From Cheilinus undulatus (taxonomy: Eukaryota; Chordata; Actinopteri; Labriformes; Labridae), in the NCBI RefSeq assembly GCF_018320785.1, contig NC_054877.1, forward strand, positions 36,912,151 through 36,976,150: a stretch of 64,000 nt of DNA, given 5' to 3'. A program made the position numbers and the translations under genes. The notes under the pieces are model-generated. The model saw nothing but the letters and a program-made list of their open reading frames with translations. It ran no database searches and was not told the origin of the DNA. Each line of letters begins with the position of its first letter. Position 1 is the first letter of the stretch. Below, one piece after another: positions 45,201-57,200 of this stretch.

Positions 45201-48200
45201 CAGACGAAGTTTTGGAACCACTGATCTAAGGGGTTGAATACTTTTTTGTAGGCACTGTATCATTTTTTTATTCAGTGTTTTTTCTGTTCAGCTTTTCCTT
45301 TTTAAATGGAATTTAGTTAACAGCATGTTTCTTGATTTTGCATTTATAATCTTAATTCATAATTTCAAAATAAAAACTGTTGGCCATAAACTACATTGAC
45401 ACTGGCTATCATCGCTGATGAGTTAATACGGAACAGAGCAGTTTGTTTAAAGTTAGCTGACAGCTCTGTGCATGTCTGAATGCCCTTACCTAGTGATCAT
45501 GATGACTTGTCACATCAGTCAAAGTTGTATTTTTGTCCCCCTCTGCATGTTTCTGTGTCTCTTTTGGCCAGTGGCATCATGATCTACAGCAAACCTCACT
45601 CAAACCATGATCTAACAGTATACCTCTAATTATCAAAAATATAACCGTCCCTCCTTCTCTCTGTCTCTGCTTACAGCTGGCGATGGAGCTCATATTCCAA
45701 AGCTGGAGGGATGAAGTCAAAGAACTGGTTGACCTCTTTTCCAAACCCCATTTTAAGGTGAGGAGTTTTTCTGTCTTTGAATACGTTTTGTATTGATGCA
45801 TACTGTAGCTTTACTCTCATACAGAAAAGTCCTTTGTCAAATAAACTGTTATTTGTTAGGGGAATTTAGCATTATCACATTATCAAAGCTCCTGTGAGGA
45901 ATTATTATCTTATTTGTGAGTAGTGTTTTTTTAAATCTCATCCTGGCTTCTTTTTAAAAGAAATACTCATTTACTAAGAATAAAGGTTTTTTTCTGCTAA
46001 CCAATCACTCATAGAGGGGTTAATTAAAGTATTTTTAGAAATTCATGCACTTGCTGCCTTTGCTGAAAGATTACTCATACCTCTCATGTCAATACAATAA
46101 ATAGGAGGCAACAACAATCTATCTGAGATATAAGTAAAAAGAGCTGAACTGGGCTGCTGAGATCCTCCAGAAAACTGTACCTAGCTCTGTTCCCTTATGT
46201 GTCCACTTTAAACATAATTATTCCTTACATATAAGGTCCAGCCAGCAGATAGGAAATGTATCAGAGCTTTGGAAAAAAACTTTGACTAAATATGAAATTA
46301 AAGGCTGTGGAAGTTTAACATTAGCTTTGTTTACCAGGGACCTGTGGTTATTTGTAATAATTGAGGGTGATGTCTGTGTTTTTAATCCTGACTCCACTAT
46401 GTAAAAAATTCCAGGGCAAATATTTCAACACACACAGTTAATATTTATCCCATGTGAATCGGCATTTCTGTAATTGAGGATGGTAATTTTCTGTGTTTTT
46501 TAAAGTCTGAGCGGCTTTTTCTGATCCAAAAAGAGAACACAAGCCATGTAGGAGATTATCTACTAAGTTTTGACACATATGGGCAATTACAGGGCTTTTC
46601 TTTCAGTTCATTTCATCCTATGCCAGCAAATGATTTAAATATGGCTCTGTATTTATCATTTTCCTGTCTATTTTGACCGATAACTGCTCGTGGTGCGCAG
46701 AGAAAAAAAACAGTTGAAAACCTCAAATCTCAGAGTTCTTTGTGCGTGAGTGGTGCAGTGTCTCTACAGCGTGTGAGATGCAGCCCTTACACCAGCTGCC
46801 TGTCTGAAAGGGTCAGTAAAGGCATAGTAACGGCAAGGAGTGCTCTGGCCAAGTGACGTCACACTACCAGTGTGGACCAAAACATGGCGGCCTCCTGATG
46901 AGGTTATAAGCTTAAATTTACTCAAAATGCAGATATCTTGTGAGTTTTCAGTTCAATATAAAAGAGATACAGATATCTATCCAATAAGGTGACTTTGTCT
47001 GATCATGCAGGGTTATTCTGCAAAGAAGCATGGGCCAAAATTCCTCTATAGCATTGTAAAGGACCAATTGCTAATTGTTGCCGCCAAGAGTGGCACAATA
47101 AACCATTAGGATTAGGTATTCATATAGGGCCAGATAGGTTAATAAACAAAATCATCCTTTAAAAAGTGCATTTTGTATTTACTCAGGCTATCTTTGTCTA
47201 ATATTGAATTGTGTTTAATGATATAACACGTTGAAGTGTGACAAATCTGCAAAAAATGTATATATATTCACAGCGCTGAGCATTGCTTGTTCATAAAAAT
47301 AATGTATTGTGGTAAATTCAGACCTTTGTGGTGTATTTATGCCAATACTTATAAAGCAGTAATGATGAAATGGCTCTTCATTGCACAGCCCTGCAGAAAG
47401 ATCCTTGTTGATGTTTACATGGATCAGGAAGCAAAAATGTAATCCACAGTAAAGAAGTTGTTTTGTTTCTCTACTTCAGTGCTTTTGCAGATCATTACAG
47501 AATAAGTGGTACGGCAACAAGTGCAGCCATTCTTACAAACACAGCGAACACCAGAAATGTAACCTGAGGAACTAATTTCCATGCTTCGTCTGAGCTATTC
47601 TGAGACTGTTAGGACGACTGAACACATCAAATGTCTCCTAGTTTCTGTTTCCTACATTCAGCTCTTATGTGGGTCACACAAAGCGACAAATTTACTTCTC
47701 TGTAAATTTTATTCAAATTGATTTCACCTCATCATTCTGCCTGCTGAGAGGTGCTGACATCTTCTAACCATGCTGGCACTGAAGCTAATCTACTCCCTTG
47801 GTATGTTTATTAGTATTCACTCATGCAAAAGCGCCCAGACTCCTCATATACATGCTTCCTTTTTTTTTCTTGATCTGCTGACAGTCATATTTCAGACACA
47901 CACACTCAGCGTAGGGTTTTCCAGTGAGCTGCAGAAGTCGTCGTGTCTCTTAATGAGGAGCTGAGGCCCGTCGAGAACCAACAGGTTTGCTTAAACAGTT
48001 TTAACGACCTGTTTGTTCTTGGCTCAAACGCAGGCGCTCACACGTACTTAGAAGAGGCTTTTGGTTTAATACTCTGTAAATGACTGTTTGTTTTTTTGAC
48101 AATCTGTCTCTAAAAGTGGCCAGAGACACATTGCTCACGCGCTGGCTGCTTCTAACAGATCAACTGTTGACGGACTCAAGGATAACAAGTAGACTAACTG

Positions 48201-51200
48201 ACGGATGGATTGGCTGATTGTTAAAATTAAGCTGATCTGCAGATGTTCTCCTCCCCCGTCTCATTCTTTCTTATTACAGTAAATTCCCTTTTATTGGATT
48301 TATACTTTAGTCCAGAAAACGAGAGATCCAGAATATTGTTTTTCTGCAAACAAACCAAGAGTTTTCCCCCTGCCAAAGATAACAAACACTGAACTGAAAT
48401 GAACTGTCTGGGCATTGATAGAGAGTCATATATCACTTCACAGCTGTGCTTTGGAGGATAACATTTCCCTCAGACGTGTGTGATGTTTGAGCTGAGCCAG
48501 TGTGACTGCAGACAGGCAGAGTTAGTCAGGAGTGTGGGGGGTTTCTTACAGGTGGCCCTCAGGCTGGCAGTTCGTTTAAAATTAAATTCAATTTGGCATG
48601 TTGGCACGGGCAAAAGTCGAAGGTTTCTGACCAAGAATCAAGTGTTGTGCTTGGATTCAGTCACTTTGGTGAATGCAGGCCAGCCAAATTTGTAAGTTTG
48701 TTCAGTCTGGTTCATTATTTAGTCATCTTTAATTTTACAGCCAGGATTGGTTTCTTTTTCCGAGTACCTTCTAACTGTATGATTACATAAAATGTTATGT
48801 CTAACAAAGCATCAGCCAAGTTCGTTCTTTCCTTTATATGTTCCATCAAGGATGGACTCCATTAAATGAGAAAAGTTTAAAGGTACAGGGGAGCACATTC
48901 ATTTTTGCTTTTGAGCCAAGATTTTTCAGATTAATAAAGTTCAGTAGGACCACTTTGGTCATACATTTAACCATTTTATTAAAAAATGAATATACAGTTT
49001 TACTTGGCAGAGAATGCTCAGCTCAAAAGATGCTCCATGGCTTAGTCAAGCAGCATGCTTTGACTTTCCAGCTAGAAGGTCCCGTATGGATATATACATT
49101 TATGAATATGCATACTGAATACAATAAAAATTAGTCCAAAAGTAATTAATCCATAGCATGAATCTGAATATGAGGATGCAACAAGCTTAATGCAATAAAG
49201 GAGGAGGCTGGGGTGGAGGATGTTAAGCTATGCCAGCAGCAGCATGGTGCATTAGCATTATTGCAAGCTGGGATTAGTGAAAGGTGGGGCATATTCAAAC
49301 AAACCAGCATGTTGAGAGAAAGAGCTGTGATTGGCTGTGGGAGCTGGGAGACGATATAACTGGGATCAGCTGATCATGGCTGGACGAATGACTACCATGT
49401 CCTGCATGAACTAATGCTGAGCTTCATTAATGTATTTACTTTAGGACTGTTTTCATTCATCTTTATGTCCAACAATTCTTTCACTTAAACATGGTCCATT
49501 ACATTTTTAAAGAGCATTACAGACAGCGATTTCAAGCCTGTGTTCATAGAAAATGATAGGTAATTTGTTTAAACGACTAGTAAATCCCACGCCTGCTAAT
49601 TTGATATGTTTTTAACCGTTTTACTGATCAATCACACGCATCCCTAATCTTGATCGTGTTTCCTAAGCTGATGCCCGTCCAAGTTTCGCTTGGGACAGGA
49701 AATCTGTCTCTTTTGAGAGATCCAGATCATTTGACTGAGCTCACTAGAGCTGATAGTTTGCCTTCCAAACGGCTCTCTATTTTGTACCAGTTTGACTTTT
49801 TTAATTTTGGATTAAAATATTACAAAGGATGGAGGGAAGAAAACTAGCATTCAAAAGGGAGGGAGCTACAGTGGCTAACATTATAGAGCTGTTTAATAGA
49901 CCAGGCTCATTTGTGAATGGCATTTCATTACTCAGTCACTCATCCCACAAGGTTTATCAGTTGATGGTACATTACTGTTTTACTTGATCACATGATTTCA
50001 AACAAGAGACGCACTCAAGGATGCTACTCCTGCTGCAAAACCTTTTATATATTTTTTATATTTACCCAAAGAACATTTATGCCAATCAGCACCTTCACTG
50101 AATGTATTTTTCTTTTCTGCAGAGCCTCTTATTTGTCCATGACGCTGTAGCTCAGAGAGACTTTGAGCCCACCCTGCCACCCATACCTGATGACGTCCTG
50201 GACAGTGATGAGGAGACTGTCAAAATCGTCAGTCTGGTCAAAACCAAAGAGCCACTGGTTGGTAAACAAACTTTCACGTCACTATTGAAAAGCTGAAATT
50301 TCTATGCAGCTCCTGTTTGGCTTTAAGGGACATTTCTGTACTTTTTAAGTTGGGTTGTAAAAGGTTTTTGGCAATATTAGTGGCATTAGCCTCAAGAGAT
50401 TTTTGTGTGTTGTCCCTTTAAGCAAGACTAGGCTATACAGCACAGACAGGTGCAGTTGCGTTTGTGAGTTTTAGGTAAAACAAATGGGCCAGAAATGATG
50501 TTGGCTTAGTTGTATGTTACGTAGAAAATTATGACGCATTTTATCTGTGTTTGGCTCTGTTTTTGCAGTGCAAGCTTCTGCCTAACATATCCTATCACCG
50601 GATCAGCTCTTTGGGTCTGTGGGTTTCATCAGAAACAACAACAACAAACTTAGCTTAAATTAAACTAAAAATAAGTGATTTCAACTTAAGTGGCGAGGAC
50701 ATGCCATTTACTGTGGATATAAGGGAATACTTTTATGATACACTGAGGAACAACTTCTACAGATGGAGACTCAGTGAGAAAAGAAAGACCTTATCTCAAC
50801 CTTAGTGGAGATTGGTTAGCAGGAGAGACCCCAAGTTACCTGGTGGTGTAGGTGTGCAAACTGTGAGCTAACTGCTGGCATGAATGGGACTTCACAGCAC
50901 TTCTTCAGGACATTTCTGATAGACAATATCGGCTCACAGATGCAGTCAATCTGCATTACTCTCAGTCCAGAGTTCCCTGCCTTTCTGAATGCTGGCGTTT
51001 TATAGATTTTTCAACTTTCTGAGAGTAAATTGGAGAACCCAATGCCGAACACTAGAGCTGGATGAAAATTTATCATCCAAGTGTTTGACCAGGCTGGTGA
51101 CCAGTGTTAATTTTGACAGCTATTTTTTAATTTTAGTCTTACCTTTCAGTTTTAGTCACATTTTAGTCATTTCTACCCTTTCTAGTTTTAGTCGACAAAA

Positions 51201-54200
51201 ACATTTGAGTCTAGTTTTAGTGCATAAAAAGTCCTTACATTTTAGTCCAAACATATATTCTCTTGACTGAATCTGGTACCAAATCATGGCAAACTGCCAA
51301 ACCTGGGACCCCTGCTTTCCATTGCTGAGAGACAGAAGAGATACAGATGCATTATATTTTGACAGATTTACCCACAGTGGAGAAATATCAAAGCTTTTGA
51401 ATGTCTGACGAAAACTAAATTGTATATTAGTCTTCGTGTTCTTGCCAGTTGTAGTCATCAAAGATCTAATTTTGGCTTGTCTAGTCTTTCTCATAGAAAA
51501 GTGTGTCGACGAACATTTTTAGGCAACAAAATTAACACTGCTGATGACTAGCTCTGCTGCTCATGTTCCTTATATATTTGGTTCCATTTTTAAAGGGAAA
51601 TAAACAGGCTTTCCAACTGTCAATTCATTACAACAAAGAAATAATCCACTAAAAACATCTTTCCTTACTTGTTGTGCTTAGTTAGTTTTAGTAAACTTTG
51701 TTGCTGTTGTCTCAGACAAAGCCCTCATGCCAATGCAGCTGATCAGATACGCTGAGGCGGAAGCAGTTAGTAACCGCTTGCATTGTCAAATACCGCCAAA
51801 CATGGAGGCTTTAATGGTGAAAAATAAAATACTAAAGATTGTCAACATAGCTTACAATTGAGCCAGCATCATTTTTTAGTAGTTTAGTAGTTTAGTAGTT
51901 TAGTAATTTTTACCTAAAACTCGCTAAATTAGGCAGAGCAGGTATACCCGTGAGTAGCGCCGAATAGACTAGCTTACCCAGGTGTGTCATGCTTAAAGGG
52001 GCAACGCTCACTGAAATCTCTGTAGGCTAATGCCAACTTCCAAAATACTGAAATATCCCTTTAATGTATACCAAGGGAATCACACAGTGTGCCTTACAGT
52101 TACAAATACAACTGATATTCCAGCACTCTTACTTTTATGTTACACATGCCGCTAAAACATCCAGGAAGTTTCCTTATCATAGAAAGACAAGAAAGAAACA
52201 GGATTCACTCCAGCCAAGCTCTGTTGTGAATCACTTTCTTTACATTTACTTGAAGAATTTAAGATCATAAGTTCATTTGCAAGTGCTGACACTAGGTGGG
52301 GTGACAAGATCAAAACGCCACTAGAGATCAATATTGCGCACACTTGGCACTTGGAGCAGCAGCTCTCCTTACAGACAACAATGCCAAACTGTAAGCCATA
52401 AAAGATCACAAAGATGCCCTGGACACTTTAAAACTGTTTGTGAGAGAGCTAATGAAGAAACGGAGCTGATCCATGATCCATTAAGATGACCGTTCCAACC
52501 CCCGCCCCCTTCTCCACGTGCGCTACTTACGGCTGCACATGATAAGTTCATCATAACGGAGTGAAATGGTTAAATGCTGCTGCTGGAAACCTGTGCAGTC
52601 TCCGTGAGGAGAATACAGTGTTTATCTAGTTCGTGTATGCGCACAGACTTGCTCATAGTATCGGGATTTGTGACTTTGTAACTTTGATTCAGTTGCTGCT
52701 TCGTCATGTCTTCTTCTTGTCTCACCGTCTGTCAGTCACATCCATCAGCTGTAGGCAGCTCGTATCGTCAATCAGAAGCTTAACGTGTAGCGCAACAGGC
52801 CGTTGTATACTGCAGCGGTAAACTTAACAAAACAATTTCCGTTTGAGCTCCATACAGTCCACTGTTAGCTCCAAAAAGCGAAGTTCTAGCTCCAGTTAAA
52901 CGCGCCCTGTCTGCTGTCCGACAGCAGAGCAGAGACACACACTAGCTCACCAACACACAAACATTTACACACACTCATCTATGTCGTGTCCAACACTGTC
53001 AAAGCTCATATGAGAAAAAAAGACCACAAAACGATAAAATAATCTATTTCTCTAAATTACCATAAAAACAAACGTGTTATTGACAGAAATATTTATTTTG
53101 AGTGTTGTAAATATGGATGTCCTTAAAGAGGCTGAGAAATAGTTTGATTTTACTGATGCAGCTCTTTATATTCAGGTCTGTTGTAAACAGTGTTTAAAGT
53201 ACTTTCAAAATAATCTAAATGCTTACATCATATATAATTAAATATAATATTAAAAAAGATTATTGTAATTGTAGCGATGAGTGCATAGTGTAGTAAATTA
53301 AAGATTTTGTAGACTGTTATAAAGAAAGGTTTGATTTGAAGAGCATTAAAATGTACAGTTTGACTCAGAGTTAGACCATACAAACTGTTTGGAAGCATTG
53401 ATAACCTTTTCAATACAACAGGAGTTAGTTTTATTTTTGATAGACCTGAATGCTTTGCAATTATGACTTTCATTTGTATAAAACCCATGTATTTTTCTCC
53501 AAAATTAAAAAAATCTCATCTCGTCTCATGTCTCGTGAGATAAGTGTCTCGTCACACCTCTAGTCGGCACAAAGAATTCAGTTCTCATAAATTGTTTTCC
53601 TGGAAATTCCAAGAAAATTTCAGGACAGTCTGTCTCTGACATCTTGCTATTTCACACAAGCTCTTCAAAGTGTAAAATTTTAGTGAATGTGTTTGATGAA
53701 ATGTCCTGACTTCTTTATGCTACATCCACACAGTTTAGCATGAATGTACCCCCCAGCATCGTTTTACTGACTGTATTTCCCCAGGATTATCTAAATCAGT
53801 TTGAATGAACCACCCCACCTGCATAGCTATGAAGCCGGACTCAGACTAGTCTGTCCTTAAAGAAGCCATGCCAGCATCTCCTGTGGTATTGATAGCTACC
53901 TCATACAACCCCACTTAAAAAAAAAAAAAAAAAAAAAAAACTATACCTTTAAACTACTTTGGCCTGTTTCTAATTTTCTCTACCTGGCCATGTAACGGGC
54001 CCAAAACACAAATGTTATTCATTGAGGATAACCATGTAATAATGTAACTATGTGGACCTTTATGTGCAATTTGTCCTGCCACAGAATCTGACACGCAGAG
54101 GCAGTTCAGAACTGTAAACCTGTCCTGGTTTTTGCTCCAGAGACTGGATTAATGTCATGTTGTCAAACAGCGTGACTGCTGAAGTCATGTATGCCAGAAC

Positions 54201-57200
54201 GAGGCAGGTCTGGACTGAAACGAAACGAGAATGGTTCCTGCTGCAGCCTGGATCACCTTTGTGTCTGGACTGCTCTTCATTCTCCTCAACTAGGAATTTG
54301 GAGTCAGTTCTTCCACATCTTCGTTGCCATATATCTGTTGTTGCGACGCACAGCATCAATTGTACGTGTGCATATACTGTATGTAAACACACTGTGATAA
54401 TATGTTTTCTGTGTCTGATCTAAATCTGTTTGTTTCAAGGTTTAAAATCAAACCCCGTTTTCGTGATACAACCTGACAGATGTGCCTGATTCCACCTTGA
54501 TCCAGGCCATTATTGTCCCTTATTTTGTGAAATTTCCTGGATCATCAGGATCTAGACTGGAAACTAATCAGAGAACAAAGGATGTGTACCTTCGCCAGGG
54601 CTGCAAAATCCTTAAATTTGTTATTTCAATAATGAAAAGAAAAGCTCTTTTTTAAAGATCTGCATCTGGATCAATACATACGGTGACTGACAGATGTGAG
54701 GTGCATGTTCCAGATTGTTTTCCACTCAGGCAGGTCCAATAGTTCATTAGAAAATATCAGAAATAATGAAAAGCGCGCTCACGCACAAAGTTTGAATTCT
54801 TTCTAAAAAATTCCTGGATGTGCATCAAATAGAAAACATTCATTTCTTAGCATGTGAGCTCATTTTTCCTCTAAATTTAATTGAAATGTGAAAGATATCC
54901 TGCATACAAACAGACCATTATAAGCCCCGCAGCAGGATGAGCTTTATCTGCTTCTAAACAGAAAATGATCTTGATAAAATATGAGAATAAGTGACTCAGA
55001 GATGGGGTGTTTTTCATGCCTTTGTGTGAGCGTTTAGGCTTAAAGGGGGACCAATAATAGAGAACATACTTTTGTATTGATCCCAAAACTAGATTAGACA
55101 GGGGGACTGACCTTTTTCTGACACCATCTCTGATTGATCCAACATGTTCCAGTTTTCCAGACAACAGAGTTACACCCGAGCGTGAGCTGATTATAGTCAT
55201 CGACATAAGATGCTCTTTCCATTGCGATTTGCTTCACATCAGTCACATCTGTAGAAAATAATGCTGATTTGGCTAACCTTTTCCACTGCTTTGTGTTTTA
55301 CATGAAGGCAGCTGGCTGAATGATACAAATAAGCTTTCCTGGACTCAAGTGACTCCTGATATGTCTGGACTGTAATAAAAGCAGTATGTTATTATTTCTA
55401 CTGTCCAAAACTTCCCCTCTTGTTTGTGTGTCTTTCTATATATTATTCAATAATCTCCAACCTCAAGGGGGCTACCATTAAGAAGGATAGGTCCACTGGA
55501 GCTATTGTGGTGGCGAGGATCATGAGAGGAGGTGCTGCTGATAAAAGCGGTAAGCTGAAATCGACATTTTCCTGTACTTTGAAATTAATGTGTGATGGTA
55601 TGTGCATGATAATGGTGCATGTTCTATCTAAGGGTTGTCAAACTCAATCACAGCAGGGGCCGGATTCTGAATTTAGGTCTAACCTGAGAGCTTAACAGGG
55701 TCAGCACTGAACCATAAACTGTCAGCCTCATTTTCAAATATGAAGGGAAAATTTATATTGATTTTGAGATTTAAAAAGTCAAAATGAAGTTTTAAGGCTC
55801 AAAATCTGAGATAAAACGTCAAGCTTGTTGGTTCAAATGTTCTAAACATGAAATTAAAAGGCAAATGTATGAGACAGAGAGTTAAAGTAATCAGTTTCAA
55901 AAGTCAAAATATGAGACAAAATTTGAAATAATGAGTTTTAAAGGTCAAATTATGAGATGAGATTTGAAATAGTGAGTTTTAAAGGTCAAAATATGGATAA
56001 AATTTGAAAAAATATACGTTTTAAAGGTTAAAATATGAAATAAAATTTGAAAAACTGAGTTTTAAAGGTCAAAATATGAGATAAAATTAAAAATAATAAG
56101 TTATAAAGGTCAAAATATGGGATAAAATTTGAAATAATGAGTTTTAAAGGTCAAAATATGAGAGAGAATTTGAAATAATGACTTCAAAAGGTAAAAAAAA
56201 ATACAATTTGAAATAATGAGTTTTAAAGGCCAAAGTATTACTTAAAATTTAAAATTGTGAATCTTAATGGTCAAAAAAGAGATAAAAAATTAAAAAATAT
56301 TATTGAAAAGGTTAAAATATATAATACAATGTTAAAATCATAAGTTTAAATCATAGTTATGAGATGCAAAAATTCTAAATATAAAATGAAAATACAAATT
56401 CATTTCTTAACTTGAATTCCTGCATTTTTAGTTATTTATTTTTACTCTTTACTTTTTCAAAATTTCATGACTAAACAAGGATATTTTAGATCATCAAGAT
56501 TAAGTTTACATTTTTATACTGGAGGAAATCTGCAGACCTCATACCAGTGGGCCAGTTAAATATGAATTGATCTTGTGGGCCATGTATAGCTATACCAACA
56601 GGCCAGATTTGGCCCCAGGGCCTTGAGTTTGACACCTGTGTTCTTTCTCTTTTTGTACTTGTGAAGGCTTGATCCATGAAGGAGACGAGCTGAAAGAGGT
56701 GAACGGAATCTCACTGGAGCACAAGAAGCCAAAGGAAATCGTTCCTCTTCTGGTCAGTCTCACTCCCTCAGTTTCAGTCGCATTTTAAGCCTCAGTAGCT
56801 CCTGATTTAACGTTTTCTCCCTCTCTCTTCATGCTCTCAACTAAGGATAAGGTGGGCATTGTTTGAAATTTGTCAACCTGGTAAATGCCCCTACCTCTTA
56901 GCCCTACCCCTAAGTTTTGCCGGTCTCATTTTGGGGTAGGGTGACCTAATTCTTCTTGGAATTGAACGGTAGGGTGAAGTACGAGGACAGCATGGCCCTC
57001 CAAACAGAGATTTTCCTGATGCAAACTCCAAACCAAGTATTAGAAGAAATCTCCCAGACTAAAAAACGTCATCAGATTCGTTCGTTGTAAATCACAATTT
57101 ACAATTATGACAACAATTTATTACGATAATGTAATGTTTTGATGCATTATGTTATTTTATTTAAAGTGTGCATTTTAAAATGCTTAAAGTAGAAATCTTC

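Larger units (their letters stand above)
50323..52064. mobile_element. TTAA-flanked DNA transposon (non-autonomous)
   Basis: The left end TTAAGGGACATTTCTGTACT and the inverted right end TTAAAGGGATATTTCAGTAT match over about 40 bp with mismatches, including a shared GCATTAGCC. The TTAA target suggests piggyBac or Kolobok. No transposase is present. A hAT MITE (51102-51540) is nested inside. Confidence 0.6.

Noticed and set aside
53900..53940. Poly(A) run as the tail of a retroposed gene
   Set aside because: The preceding several hundred bases show no coding or SINE similarity and no flanking duplication is visible.
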